DNA from: Sphingopyxis sp. MSC1_008
GTDB taxonomy: Bacteria; Pseudomonadota; Alphaproteobacteria; Sphingomonadales; Sphingomonadaceae
Direction of reading: 5' to 3'
DNA: 62,152 bases
NCBI RefSeq assembly: GCF_023197165.1
Contig: NZ_JALPRD010000021.1
Coordinates: forward strand, 1 to 62,152
In this document: positions 17,022-25,599 of the stretch, piece by piece
Layout: each line of letters begins with the position of its first letter
Numbering within the stretch: the first letter of the stretch is position 1
Made by a program: the position numbers and the translations under genes
The notes under the pieces: model-generated
Databases searched by the model: none
Seen by the model: only the letters and a program-made list of their open reading frames with translations
Told to the model about the DNA's origin: nothing

Positions 17022-18410
17022 TCAGGGAAGCACCGGACCCCAGCTGGGGTCCGACCCGTCTTGCGGGGTCGGCAGGCGGCGCAGGTTCACGCCGGTCAGG
17101 TCGACTTGCCACAGACTCGACTTGCCTTCGCGGCCCGCGGTGGTGCGGAAGAACTGGATGACGCGCCCGTTCGGCGACCAGGTGGGTGCCTCGTCCTGCC
17201 AGCTATTGGTGAGCATCCGCGCGCCACCGCCCGACGGGGTCATCACCCCGATGCGGAACTCGCCGCCGCCCATGCGAGTGAAGGCGATCAGGTCGCCGCG
17301 CGGCGACCATTCGGGGGTCGCGGCGCGGCCGCCGCCAAAGCTGATCCGCTGCTGGTTCGACCCGTCGATGTTCATCGTATAGATTTGCTGGCCGCCCGAC
17401 CGGTCGCTTTCGAACACGATCTTCTTGCCGTCGGGCGAGAAGCTGCCGCCGACATCGATGCCCGCGGTGCTCGTAAGCCGCACCGGAGTGCCGCCGTTTG
17501 CCGAGATGCGATAGATGTCGGTGTTGCCGTTCACCGCCATCGAATAAAGGATCTGCGTGCCGTCGGGCGACCAGCGCGGCGCAAAGGTTGCGTTGCTGCT
17601 TTCGGTTACCAGCTTCTGCGACCCCGCCGCAACGTCGTAGATGAAGACGCGGACGCGGTTGTTCAAATAGCTGACGTAGACGATCTTTTTGTAATCGGGC
17701 GAGAAACGCGGGCTGATCGCGAGCGCCTGCCCATTGGTGATGAAACGGTGGTTGCCGCCGTCCGAGTCCATGATCGCGAGGCGCTTGATGCGGTTCCCCT
17801 TCGGGCCGCTCTCAGCGATATAGGCAACGCGGCTGTCAAAGAAGGGCGCCTCGCCCGACAGGCGCGAATAGATGGCGTCGGCGCATTTGTGCGCGGCGCG
17901 GCGCCAGTCGCCCGGCTGGATCTCGAAGCCCTTGCGGACAAGCTCGCTGCCGAGCGCGGTGTCATAAAGATAGCAGCCGACGACGAGGCCGCCGGTGCCG
18001 CTCGCATCGACGAAGCCGTGGACGACATTTTCGGCGTTGCGGCCCTGCCATTCGGCAAAGCGCGGGGCCTGCACCTCGGCGCGGCTGATGGCGGGAATGC
18101 CGCTTGGCCCCATCGGATCGTAAAGACCGCTGCGTTCAAGGTCGGCGGCGATGACTTCGGCGATCTGGCGGCCGAGGCTGTCGGTGCGCAGCCCGGCGAC
18201 GTTTTGCACCGACGAGGTGGCGAGCGCGGGAATCGCGATGATCGTGCGCTCGTTCGACAATGTACCCGTTATCGATTCGCGCGGGCCCTCGGGCTGCGGC
18301 AGCTGAATGGTGGGCTGCGGCTGAACAGTGCTCTGGTCCTGGGCGATCGCGGGGAGAGACGCTGTCGCCAGAACCCCTGCCATCAAATATCTCACTAGGG
18401 TCATGCTCAT
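17022..18410 (-). CDS. tolB: Tol-Pal system periplasmic protein TolB
   Basis: TolB is the periplasmic beta-propeller that shuttles between Pal and TolA during cell division. The 462-residue precursor has a signal peptide ending PAIAQ, an N-terminal alpha/beta domain (about 30-175) and six WD-like PD40 blades (SPDGKKIVFESDRSG and relatives). The start codon overlaps the stop of tolA (ATGA), as expected for the conserved operon. Confidence 0.96.
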   Translation of the reverse strand: MSMTLVRYLMAGVLATASLPAIAQDQSTVQPQPTIQLPQPEGPRESITGTLSNERTIIAIPALATSSVQNVAGLRTDSLGRQIAEVIAADLERSGLYDPMGPSGIPAISRAEVQAPRFAEWQGRNAENVVHGFVDASGTGGLVVGCYLYDTALGSELVRKGFEIQPGDWRRAAHKCADAIYSRLSGEAPFFDSRVAYIAESGPKGNRIKRLAIMDSDGGNHRFITNGQALAISPRFSPDYKKIVYVSYLNNRVRVFIYDVAAGSQKLVTESSNATFAPRWSPDGTQILYSMAVNGNTDIYRISANGGTPVRLTSTAGIDVGGSFSPDGKKIVFESDRSGGQQIYTMNIDGSNQQRISFGGGRAATPEWSPRGDLIAFTRMGGGEFRIGVMTPSGGGARMLTNSWQDEAPTWSPNGRVIQFFRTTAGREGKSSLWQVDLTGVNLRRLPTPQDGSDPSWGPVLP

Positions 18411-19231
18411 CTCGCTTTGTCAAAATCCAAGGTATAGTTTTGCCAGAAGCTGTAATTTTCCTCCGGCAAGTCGAAAGGCGCGGCCAACTCGACCGCGCGT
18501 TTGGCACATTCCTGATGCCGCTGGACCTGGAACTTGTTGCTGTCGTTCTGGCCGGTGGTCGAGACGCCGGTGAAGCCCGCGAGCGCACCCGACTGGGTCA
18601 GGCGGAACCGCACGACCGTCTTCAATTGGTCGACATCGACCCCCGAGATGCGGCAGCCGTTCCAGCGCGGCGCGACCGCCGACTTGATGCTGACGTCGAT
18701 CGATCGCCGGACTTCGGCGGCGGTCGCCGCGGCGGGCGCGCCCTTGCTCGCTGGCGATTTGGGCTGCGACTTCGAAAGCCCTTCGGCGATGCCGTCGAGA
18801 CGGCCGGTCGGGCGCGCCGGGCGATTCTTTGCCGGCGGAGCTTTCGGGGCGGCCTTGGGCTGCGCCTTTTGCGCCGCGGGACGCTGTTTCGGCGGTGCGG
18901 CTTTGGGCTTTGCGACCTGCTTGGGTGTCGGCGCGGGCGTCGGCCGCACCACCGGTTCGGGCAGCGGCGGCACGGGCACGGGTTCGGGCGCCGCGATGTC
19001 GACCATATCCTCTTCGCCGAGCCGCGCGGCGGGGGGCGTCTCGCTGATCACCGGCGCGGTCGATTGCACCGCGCTTTCGGCGATCAGGTCGACTTCCATC
19101 GGGGGGTTGTCGAAACGGCGTTCGCCCGCGGTCCACTGGACCGAGAGCAGGCCGATGATGACGACATGCGCCGCCACCGCGATGGCGATGCCGCGTCCTT
19201 CATTCCCCCCAACTGCCCGTGTTTCGGCCAT
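18407..19231 (-). CDS. tolA: Tol-Pal energy transducer TolA
   Basis: TolA spans the periplasm from TolQR to TolB-Pal. The 274-residue protein has one N-terminal membrane helix (GIAIAVAAHVVIIGLLSVQW), a Pro/Lys/Ala-rich extended region (about 85-160), and a C-terminal TonB/TolA-like domain (about 180-274) with a Cys pair (WNGCRISG; HQECAKRAVE). It lacks the long KAAE coiled coil of E. coli TolA; the Pro-rich type is usual in sphingomonads. Confidence 0.88.
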   Translation of the reverse strand: MAETRAVGGNEGRGIAIAVAAHVVIIGLLSVQWTAGERRFDNPPMEVDLIAESAVQSTAPVISETPPAARLGEEDMVDIAAPEPVPVPPLPEPVVRPTPAPTPKQVAKPKAAPPKQRPAAQKAQPKAAPKAPPAKNRPARPTGRLDGIAEGLSKSQPKSPASKGAPAAATAAEVRRSIDVSIKSAVAPRWNGCRISGVDVDQLKTVVRFRLTQSGALAGFTGVSTTGQNDSNKFQVQRHQECAKRAVELAAPFDLPEENYSFWQNYTLDFDKAR

Positions 19232-19240
19232 CGTCTTAAC

Positions 19241-19753
19241 CTAGGGTCCGGTTTCTGAACCGTCGGTGACCGCGGCGGGGGCGCTGTCGGCGGCGCCCTC
19301 CGATCCCGTCGTCACCAGCGAAATGCGCGTCAGGCCGGCGCGGTTGAGTTCGCCCATGACGCGCATCACGCGGCCATAGTCGAGCCCCTTGTCGGCGCGC
19401 AGCATGATCTGGCGCGGCTTGTCCTGCCCGTCATTCTCGCGCGCGATCGCGTCGAGCCGCGCGGGCAGTTCCGCCTCAGGCACGACCTCTTCGCCGATAT
19501 AGAGCGTGTCGTCGGCGTTGATCGACAGCTGTACGGGCTCCTTCTCCTCGGTCTCGACCGGCTTCGCGCGGCTTTCGGGCAGGTCGATCGGCACCGCGGA
19601 GGCGAGCAATGGCGCGGTGATCATGAAGATGATCAGCAGCACGAGCATCACGTCGACGAGCGGGGTGACGTTGATCTCGGCCATCGGCGCGCGGCGATGG
19701 CCGCGGCCGCGCCGTCCGCCGATGCCGCCGGAGGGACCGCTCATCGCCATCAA
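19241..19753 (-). CDS. tolR: Tol-Pal proton channel subunit TolR
   Basis: TolR is the ExbD-family subunit of the proton-driven motor. The 170-residue protein has a Gly/Arg-rich N-terminus, then AEINVTPLVDVMLVLLIIFM with the essential membrane Asp in PLVDVML, and a periplasmic domain (INADDTLYIGEEVVPEAEL; LRADKGLDYGRVMRVM). The start overlaps the tolQ stop by 4 bp. Confidence 0.94.
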   Translation of the reverse strand: MMAMSGPSGGIGGRRGRGHRRAPMAEINVTPLVDVMLVLLIIFMITAPLLASAVPIDLPESRAKPVETEEKEPVQLSINADDTLYIGEEVVPEAELPARLDAIARENDGQDKPRQIMLRADKGLDYGRVMRVMGELNRAGLTRISLVTTGSEGAADSAPAAVTDGSETGP

Positions 19754-20448
19754 GCTTCGACCTCGAGTTCGCGGCTGAACGTCGCGTGCAGCCCGTCGGC
19801 AAATCGGCCGAGGCGCGATTCGAGCCGGTTCAGGCGCTGCGAAAAGGCATTGTAGGCGATCACGGCAGGGATGGCGGCGAACAGGCCGATCGCGGTCGCG
19901 AACAGCGCCTCGGCAATGCCCGGTGCGACGACCGCAAGACTGCTGTTATTCTCCGCCGCGATCGCGGTGAAGCTGCGCATGATGCCCCATACGGTGCCGA
20001 ACAGGCCGACGAAGGGGGCGACCGAGCCGATGGTCGCCAGCGTGCCGATCTTTTCGGCGAGCCGATCGACTTCGCCAGCGACCGCGCTGTTCATCGCGAT
20101 GCCGAGCCGCTCGCGCGTCCCGTCGCGGTCGACAGTCTTGGTCTTGGTCGAATGGCGCCATTCGCTGATCCCCGCGCCCAGCACCTTGGCGCTCGGCAAT
20201 TCTTCGCTGCCAATCTTGTCGAAGAATTTGTCGATGCTGTCGGCGCGCCAGAAATCGCGCTCGAAGCGTTCGGATGCGCTCATCAATTTGCTGACGCTGC
20301 GGCCGTGGGTGAAGATCACCGCCCAGACATAGATCGACGCGAGCAGAAGGCCGATCATCACCGCCTTCACGATGATATCGGCCTGCAGGAACAGCGCGAC
20401 GGGGGACAAGGTCGCCGCGTCGGCGGCCAGCGAGATATTGTCTAGCAA
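19750..20448 (-). CDS. tolQ: Tol-Pal motor subunit TolQ (TTG start)
   Basis: TolQ is the ExbB/MotA-like subunit with three membrane helices. The best start is TTG at 20448: it follows GGAGAG at good spacing, overlaps the ybgC stop by 7 bp, and gives the expected N-terminus (LDNISLAADAATLSP). The frame is open further upstream into ybgC, but that extension has no family resemblance. The conserved TolQ core (GSVAPFVGLFGTVWGIM) and the last helix (LFATAIGLFAAIPAVIAYN) are present. The protein is about 232 residues. Confidence 0.92.
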   Translation of the reverse strand: MLDNISLAADAATLSPVALFLQADIIVKAVMIGLLLASIYVWAVIFTHGRSVSKLMSASERFERDFWRADSIDKFFDKIGSEELPSAKVLGAGISEWRHSTKTKTVDRDGTRERLGIAMNSAVAGEVDRLAEKIGTLATIGSVAPFVGLFGTVWGIMRSFTAIAAENNSSLAVVAPGIAEALFATAIGLFAAIPAVIAYNAFSQRLNRLESRLGRFADGLHATFSRELEVEA

Positions 20449-20921
20449 GGGAAAGTCTCTCCATTCATGATGGCGGTAAATCGATCGGCCCAACCCGCGG
20501 GCTGGCGGCGCGGCCGGCCTTCGGGCGACAGGAAGGCTGCGGTGACTTGCCCGTCGGTCAATGTCTCGCCGCTTAACGTGTCAGTTCCGCGAAGGATGCG
20601 CTGCGAAATAATCACGCTCGCGCCGCGCACCGCCTCGACGGTGCTGACGACGAGCAGATCGTCGTCGAGCCGTGCGGGGCGGCGGTATTTGATCGCGAGG
20701 TCGGTCACCGCCCAACTGCCTTCACCCGCTTCCATCGCGGCGCGCTGGTCGATGTCCGCGAGGCGCAGCATATCCGAGCGCGCGCGCTCCATATAGCGCA
20801 GGTAATTGGCGTGATAGACAATGCCCGACAGATCGGTGTCTTCGAAGTACACGCGTGCCCGGAAATGATGCTCAGCCCCGACGAAGGCGCCGGGGATGAA
20901 GGGGGGCGGTGTGTTTACCAT
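20442..20921 (-). CDS. ybgC: Tol-Pal-associated acyl-CoA thioesterase YbgC
   Basis: YbgC is a hotdog-fold thioesterase always linked to tol genes; it acts on short acyl-CoAs. The start at 20921 follows GGTTGGGA and gives 159 residues. The 4HBT signature YFEDTDLSGIVYHANYLRYM carries the catalytic Asp. It is the first gene of the tol operon; 101 bp separate it from ruvB upstream on the same strand. Confidence 0.93.
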   Translation of the reverse strand: MVNTPPPFIPGAFVGAEHHFRARVYFEDTDLSGIVYHANYLRYMERARSDMLRLADIDQRAAMEAGEGSWAVTDLAIKYRRPARLDDDLLVVSTVEAVRGASVIISQRILRGTDTLSGETLTDGQVTAAFLSPEGRPRRQPAGWADRFTAIMNGETFPC

Positions 20922-21022
20922 TATCCCAACCGATAGCCTCGCAACGACTCGTCGCAAACCCCTCTTGAACGGTTCGTCGCAGATCGGGGCCGGTTGGTGG
21001 AATGAAAGCCGCAGAAATCCGT

Positions 21023-22051
21023 CTATTTTCCTTGATCGAAAAGTCCGTCCTGCGAACCCGCTGGCGGGTTGAGCCCGAGATGCTTCCACGCGCTGGCGTT
21101 GAGCATGCGTCCGCGCGCCGTGCGCGCGATCAACCCGACCTGCAACAGATAGGGTTCGATCACATCCTCGATCGTGTCGCGCGGTTCGCTGAGGCCCGCC
21201 GCCATGGTCTCGACCCCGACCGGCCCGCCGCGGTAAATATCGGCGATCATTGTCAAATACCGCCGGTCCATCGCGTCGAGCCCGAGCGCATCGACTTCGA
21301 GCCGGTTGAGCGCGGCATCGGCCGCCTTCGCATCGACGATCGGGTGGCCGGCAACGGTCGCGAAATCGCGCACACGGCGCAGCAGCCGCCCCGCGATGCG
21401 TGGTGTCCCGCGCGAGCGTTTCGCGATTTCGAGTGCGCCATCCGACGCGATCGGCAGCGCGAGCAGGCGAGCGGCGCGCGTGATGACCTGTTCCAGCTCG
21501 CCATGCGTGTAGAAATTAAGCCGTACCGGAATGCCGAAGCGGTCGCGCAGCGGGGTCGTGAGCAGCCCCTGCCGCGTCGTCGCACCGACGAGCGTGAATT
21601 TCGGCAAATCGATCCGCACCGACCGCGCCGACGGCCCTTCGCCGATCATGATATCGAGCGCGCGGTCCTCCATCGCGGGATAGAGAATTTCCTCAACCGC
21701 GGGCGACAGGCGGTGAATCTCGTCGATGAACAGCACATCGCCGTCCTCGAGATTGGTGAGCAACGCCGCAAGGTCGCCCGCCTTCGCGATCACCGGGCCG
21801 CTGGTCGAGCGGAACCCGACACCCAGTTCGCGCGCGACGATCTGCGCCAGCGTCGTCTTGCCAAGCCCCGGCGGGCCATAGAAAAGCACATGGTCGAGTG
21901 CGTCCGACCGGGCCTTCGCCGCCTCGATGAAAATCCGCAAATTCTCGCGCGCCGCCGCCTGCCCGACAAACTCGGCGAGGGTCTTCGGCCGCAGCGCGGC
22001 ATCGGCGTCCTCGGGGGTGCGGATCGGGGTGGTGAGAGCCGGTTCAGTCAT
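21023..22051 (-). CDS. ruvB: Holliday junction branch-migration ATPase RuvB
   Basis: RuvB is the AAA+ motor that drives branch migration with RuvA. The 342-residue protein shows Walker A GPPGLGKTTLAQ, Walker B FIDEIHRL, sensor-1 LVGATTRQGLLTTPLRDRFG with the arginine finger, and the C-terminal winged helix (GLIARTARGRMLN). The start overlaps the end of the upstream GFA-family gene by 8 bp. Confidence 0.97.
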   Translation of the reverse strand: MTEPALTTPIRTPEDADAALRPKTLAEFVGQAAARENLRIFIEAAKARSDALDHVLFYGPPGLGKTTLAQIVARELGVGFRSTSGPVIAKAGDLAALLTNLEDGDVLFIDEIHRLSPAVEEILYPAMEDRALDIMIGEGPSARSVRIDLPKFTLVGATTRQGLLTTPLRDRFGIPVRLNFYTHGELEQVITRAARLLALPIASDGALEIAKRSRGTPRIAGRLLRRVRDFATVAGHPIVDAKAADAALNRLEVDALGLDAMDRRYLTMIADIYRGGPVGVETMAAGLSEPRDTIEDVIEPYLLQVGLIARTARGRMLNASAWKHLGLNPPAGSQDGLFDQGK

Positions 22052-22448
22052 AATGCTCTATTGCATCGCCGGTGATCGAAACCCAAGGCTCCTTGCGTTC
22101 CTCGTAAACCGAATAGTCGGGCACAAAGCCGTGGCCGGGCTCGAAATTGCCCAGCGGTATCGCAAAGGCGTCATGATAGGGCCGTGCCCGATACCAGACG
22201 CCCGAACCGCAGATGCCGCAGAAGAAGAAGTCGGCGGTGTTGCCGCTGTCCCCGGTATATTGCCACATCTTCGCCTCGCCCTCGGTGCGAACCTGCTCGG
22301 CCGGGAAGCGCACCTGCGCGGCAAGCGCGCTCCCGCTCCGCGCTTTGCACTCGCGGCAATGACAGACCGACACGCGGATCGGCTCGCCGGTGCAGGCGAT
22401 GCGGACCTGACCGCAGCGGCAGGATGCGTTGCGGACGCGATCGGTCAC
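22044..22448 (-). CDS. GFA/CENP-V family zinc protein inside the ruv operon
   Basis: This 134-residue protein has the GFA fold cysteine pattern: CRCGQ near the N-terminus, then CHCRECK, then CGICGSG, which bind two zinc ions in relatives. The founding member was described as a glutathione-dependent formaldehyde-activating enzyme, but most members have no proven activity. It overlaps ruvA (4 bp) and ruvB (8 bp), so it is co-translated with recombination genes. Whether that reflects function or simple insertion is unknown. Confidence 0.88.
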   Translation of the reverse strand: MTDRVRNASCRCGQVRIACTGEPIRVSVCHCRECKARSGSALAAQVRFPAEQVRTEGEAKMWQYTGDSGNTADFFFCGICGSGVWYRARPYHDAFAIPLGNFEPGHGFVPDYSVYEERKEPWVSITGDAIEHYD

Positions 22449-23047
22449 TTCGCGGCTTTCTTCAGCGCGACGCGAACCAGCGCATCGAGGCTCGCGCCCG
22501 CGCCCAGTTCCTCGTTGGCGGCAGCCACCGCGGCGCTCGCTTCGCCAGGTTTGAAGCCGAGGCCGGTGAGGGCGGTGACGGCGTCGGCGAGCGGGCCGGG
22601 AGCAGCGGACAGCGACGAAGACCCGCCACCCGAGATTCCACCGAGCGCACCGGCCTTGTCCTTCAATTCATGCGTGATCCGCTGCGCCAGCTTCGGTCCG
22701 ACACCGTTCGCGCGGGCGATCATCGCGCTGTCGCCGCTGGCGAGCGCGCGTTGCAGGTCGCCGATCTCGAGCGCCGAGAGGATCGCGAGCGCGACCTTCG
22801 CGCCGACGCCCTGCACGCTGGTGAGCAGGCGGAACCAGTCGCGTTCCTCGGCCTTGGCAAAGCCGAGCAGGCGAAGGAAATCTTCGCCGACGAGCATTTC
22901 GGTGTGGATGGTGACGTCTCCGCCAACCGGGCCCAAAGCGTCGAGCGTGCGCGCCGATGCTTCGACGAGATAACCGACGCCGCCGACGTCGATCACCGCA
23001 TGGCCTGCGCCGCTCGAATCCAGCCGCCCTGTCAGTTTCGCGATCAT
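22445..23047 (-). CDS. ruvA: Holliday junction DNA helicase subunit RuvA
   Basis: RuvA binds the four-way junction as a tetramer and loads RuvB. The 200-residue protein has the N-terminal OB fold (MIAKLTGRLD...VGYLVEAS), tandem helix-hairpin-helix motifs (LLTSVQGVGAKVALAIL; RANGVGPKLAQRITHEL) and a C-terminal RuvB-binding domain (AVTALTGLGFKPGEA). It is separated from ruvC by 58 bp. Confidence 0.96.
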   Translation of the reverse strand: MIAKLTGRLDSSGAGHAVIDVGGVGYLVEASARTLDALGPVGGDVTIHTEMLVGEDFLRLLGFAKAEERDWFRLLTSVQGVGAKVALAILSALEIGDLQRALASGDSAMIARANGVGPKLAQRITHELKDKAGALGGISGGGSSSLSAAPGPLADAVTALTGLGFKPGEASAAVAAANEELGAGASLDALVRVALKKAAK

Positions 23048-23105
23048 GCTTTGTGCCTAACGCGGGGAGAACGAAAAGGGAATCAATTTCCCCTCTTCGT
23101 CAAAC

Positions 23106-23585
23106 TCACTCCATATGCCGCGGCCGATGGTTCGCATGGCAGATCGCGACCGCCAGTGCATCGGCGGCGTCCGCCCCCGCGACCTTGGCGCCGGGGAGTA
23201 GCACACGCAGCATTGCCTGCACCTGTTCCTTCGCCGCGCCGCCGGTGCCGACGATCGCCTTCTTGACGAGCCGCGGCGCATATTCGGCGACCGTCAGCCC
23301 GCCACGCGCGCAGCCGAGCAGCACGACGCCGCGCGCGTGCGCGAGCTTGAGCGTCGATTGCGGATTGTCGTTGACGAAGACCTCTTCGACCGCGGCGCAC
23401 ATCGGCGTATGGTCGGCGATCACCGCCGCAAGCACGGTGTCGAGATGCGCGAGCCGGTCGGGCAGGGACGCCTTGGCGTCGGTCTTCACCTGCCCGTTGG
23501 CGATGTGGCTGATCCGGCTACCCTCGACGCGAATGACGCCCCAGCCGGTGCAGCTGAGCGAGGGATCGAGACCGAGGATGATCAG
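23106..23585 (-). CDS. ruvC: Holliday junction resolvase RuvC (CTG start)
   Basis: RuvC cuts Holliday junctions. Only a CTG at 23585 yields the full protein: CTG-ATC-ATC-CTC reads MIILGLDPSLSCTGWG, the canonical N-terminus with the first catalytic Asp. The first GTG (23489) would delete 32 residues including that Asp. The CTG overlaps the yebC stop as CTGA. The other catalytic acids are in VEEVFVNDNP and the AGADAADALAVA segment. The product is 159 residues. Confidence 0.93.
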   Translation of the reverse strand: MIILGLDPSLSCTGWGVIRVEGSRISHIANGQVKTDAKASLPDRLAHLDTVLAAVIADHTPMCAAVEEVFVNDNPQSTLKLAHARGVVLLGCARGGLTVAEYAPRLVKKAIVGTGGAAKEQVQAMLRVLLPGAKVAGADAADALAVAICHANHRPRHME

Positions 23586-24328
23586 CCGAGCTTCTCCATC
23601 ACCGCGTCGGGGATTTCGTAATTGCCCCAGACGGTCTGGACATCGTCGTCGTCGTCGAGCGTGTCGATCAGCTTGAACAAAGTCTGCGCGGTCGCTTCAT
23701 CGGTGACTTCGCTTTTCAGCGTCGGGCGCCACGCGAGCTTCACGCCTTCGGCTTCGCCCAGCTTGGCTTCGAGCGCTTTCGCGACTTCGTGCAGGCTGTC
23801 GACGCTGGTCCAGATGTCGTGGCCGTCCTCGGACGATTCGACATCGTCGGCGCCGGCGTCGAGCGCGGCTTCGAACACCGTGTCGGCGTCGCCCGCCTTG
23901 GCGGCATAGCTGATCATGCCGAGGCGGTCGAAGCCGTGGCTGACGCTGCCGCTGGTGCCGAGGTTGCCGCCATTCTTGCTGAACGCTGTGCGGACGTTGG
24001 TCGCGGTGCGGTTGCGGTTGTCGGTGAGCGCCTCGACGATCAGCGACACGCCGCCGGGGCCATAGCCTTCGTAGCGGATTTCCTCGTAATTATCGCCTTC
24101 GCCGCCGGCGGCCTTGTCGATCGAGCGCTGGATATTGTCCTTCGGCACCGACTGCGCCTTGGCGGCGTTGATCGCAGCGCGCAGACGCGCATTCGCGTCG
24201 GGATCGGGCAGGCCCATCTTCGCCGCGACGGTGATTTCGCGCGAAAGCTTGGAAAACAGCGAGCTGCGTTTTTTGTCCTGCGCACCCTTGCGGTGCATGA
24301 TGTTCTTGAATTTACTATGGCCGGCCAT
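23582..24328 (-). CDS. yebC: YebC/PmpR family regulatory protein
   Basis: YebC-family proteins are conserved, three-domain cytoplasmic proteins. They were described as transcriptional regulators, and more recent work links some of them to translation of proline-rich stretches. The 248-residue protein starts MAGHSKFKNIMHRKGAQD and contains GPGGVSLIVEALTDNRNRT and an acidic C-terminal region. It heads the conserved yebC-ruvC-ruvA-ruvB run. Confidence 0.95.
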   Translation of the reverse strand: MAGHSKFKNIMHRKGAQDKKRSSLFSKLSREITVAAKMGLPDPDANARLRAAINAAKAQSVPKDNIQRSIDKAAGGEGDNYEEIRYEGYGPGGVSLIVEALTDNRNRTATNVRTAFSKNGGNLGTSGSVSHGFDRLGMISYAAKAGDADTVFEAALDAGADDVESSEDGHDIWTSVDSLHEVAKALEAKLGEAEGVKLAWRPTLKSEVTDEATAQTLFKLIDTLDDDDDVQTVWGNYEIPDAVMEKLG

Positions 24329-24406
24329 GGGAATCCAAACTTGATTTGGTGATTGGGGCGCCTCTACATCAATGCTTTCCGGTGCGGCAAGATGGCGATG
24401 CGATTT

Positions 24407-24943
24407 TTACCGCCGTCGTAGAGGCTTTGCTCGGCTGCGTAGCAACATGATGGCTATGCCGAGAAGAGCTGGCCATAGAACCGCAAAGGCAATCGCGGGA
24501 ACGTATTTGTCGTCCCGATGCGTACTGCCGACCATTCGCGTGATGCGACTATCTTTGGGATCGACGTTCAGCCGAATGGTTTGGCCGACAGCGAAGCTAT
24601 CATAGGCCGACCGTCCCACCTCTTCGATTAACCTGTGTTCACGGCCTGACGTCGTATAGAAGATTTGTACCTCATACCAGCAGCGCCCGCGATGACGGCA
24701 GATATTGTCATCGAGCCGGGCAGCCGGTGTGGAGCGATGCCGTGTCGGCGATGACCGTTCCCATATCGCCTGAGATTGCCGAATCCATTTGTCGGCAATT
24801 AGCCCGCGAACCTGCGTGCCATTTTCTTTGAGATTACCTACGCTTCGCCAATGAGCGTAGGCATCCGCCCACGCATATATGGCGATAACAGAGACTAGGA
24901 CGAAGAAAGCAGCAAAGGCTGCGCCCTGCCTCTGGCCGCGCAT
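24407..24943 (-). CDS. DUF3592-like membrane protein
   Basis: This 178-residue protein has a membrane helix at each end (AAFAAFFVLVSVIAIYAWA; AIAFAVLWPALLGIAIMLL) and an extracytoplasmic middle with a Cys pair (NICRHRGRC), then VGQTIRLNVDPKDSRITR. The layout and the VDPKDS motif resemble DUF3592 proteins of unknown function. Two 60-base lines I counted by hand are about 47 and 55 per cent G+C, lower than the surrounding genes, suggesting acquisition by transfer. It abuts ybjQ. Confidence 0.7.
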   Translation of the reverse strand: MRGQRQGAAFAAFFVLVSVIAIYAWADAYAHWRSVGNLKENGTQVRGLIADKWIRQSQAIWERSSPTRHRSTPAARLDDNICRHRGRCWYEVQIFYTTSGREHRLIEEVGRSAYDSFAVGQTIRLNVDPKDSRITRMVGSTHRDDKYVPAIAFAVLWPALLGIAIMLLRSRAKPLRRR

Positions 24944-25260
24944 TAAACGACTACCGCTGTCCCGCTTGCGCTGACCATCAGCATCGACCCGTTCTGGCCG
25001 AGCACCTCATAGTCGAGGTCGACGCCGATCACCGCATTGCCGCCGAGGCGCGCCGCCTCGGCTTCCATCTCGGCGATCGCTTCCTTGCGCGCGCGGGCGA
25101 GGACGTCCTCATATTTGCCCGAGCGGCCGCCGACGATGTCGGTGATGCTGGCGAACAGGTCGCGGAACAAATTGGCGCCGACGATCACTTCGCCGGTGAC
25201 GATGCCCAGATATTCGCGGACCGGACGGCCCTCGACATTGTTGGTGGTGGTGCTGAACAT
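24943..25260 (-). CDS. ybjQ: YbjQ/UPF0145 family protein
   Basis: YbjQ-type proteins are small, probably oligomeric proteins of unknown function. The start at 25260 is 5 bp after GGGGAGAG (an in-frame GTG lies 6 bp upstream) and gives about 105 residues. Family features are GIVTGEVIVGANLFRD, ARKEAIAEMEAEAARLGGNA and VIGVDLDYEVLG. The frame ends next to the start of the DUF3592-like gene. Confidence 0.88.
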   Translation of the reverse strand: MFSTTTNNVEGRPVREYLGIVTGEVIVGANLFRDLFASITDIVGGRSGKYEDVLARARKEAIAEMEAEAARLGGNAVIGVDLDYEVLGQNGSMLMVSASGTAVVV

Positions 25261-25293
25261 CGTCACTCTCCCCGATCCGTTGGTGGTTGGCGT

Positions 25294-25536
25294 TTAGTCG
25301 ATTCCAAGCGCCGACTTATAGACGTCGAGAATCGCTTCCATTTCCTTGCGGTCGTGGACCGGCAATTTGCGCAGGCGAACGATCTGGCGCATGATTTTCG
25401 GGTCGTAACCCTGCGATTTCGATTCATTATAGGTGTCGCGGATGTCGTCGGCGATGCCCTTTTTCTCTTCTTCCAGACGCTCGATGCGCTCGATGAAAAG
25501 GCGCAGTTGTTCGTCGGATACGGTGGCTTCGCTCAT
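25294..25536 (-). CDS. gapR: GapR/UPF0335 (DUF2312) DNA-binding protein
   Basis: GapR of Caulobacter clamps overtwisted, AT-rich DNA ahead of replication and transcription. This 80-residue homologue has the family pattern: a basic/acidic coiled-coil helix (LRLFIERIERLEEEKKGIAD), then GYDPKIMRQIVRLRKL and a C-terminal helix ending LDVYKSALGID. The start follows CGGAG. The homology call is strong; the function is inferred from Caulobacter. Confidence 0.85.
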   Translation of the reverse strand: MSEATVSDEQLRLFIERIERLEEEKKGIADDIRDTYNESKSQGYDPKIMRQIVRLRKLPVHDRKEMEAILDVYKSALGID

Positions 25537-25599
25537 TTTTGGCTCCGGTGATTGGGATGATGCGGCGCGAGAATCGCGCCTGGCGCGTCCCTAATGGCC

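Noticed and set aside
20449..20493. An upstream start for tolQ
   Set aside because: The extra residues (GRSIYRHHEWRDFP) are unlike TolQ and lie inside ybgC; TTG at 20448 has a proper GGAG and the family N-terminus.
23106..23489. Treating ruvC as a truncated pseudogene
   Set aside because: The missing N-terminus is encoded in frame upstream from a CTG, with all catalytic residues present.
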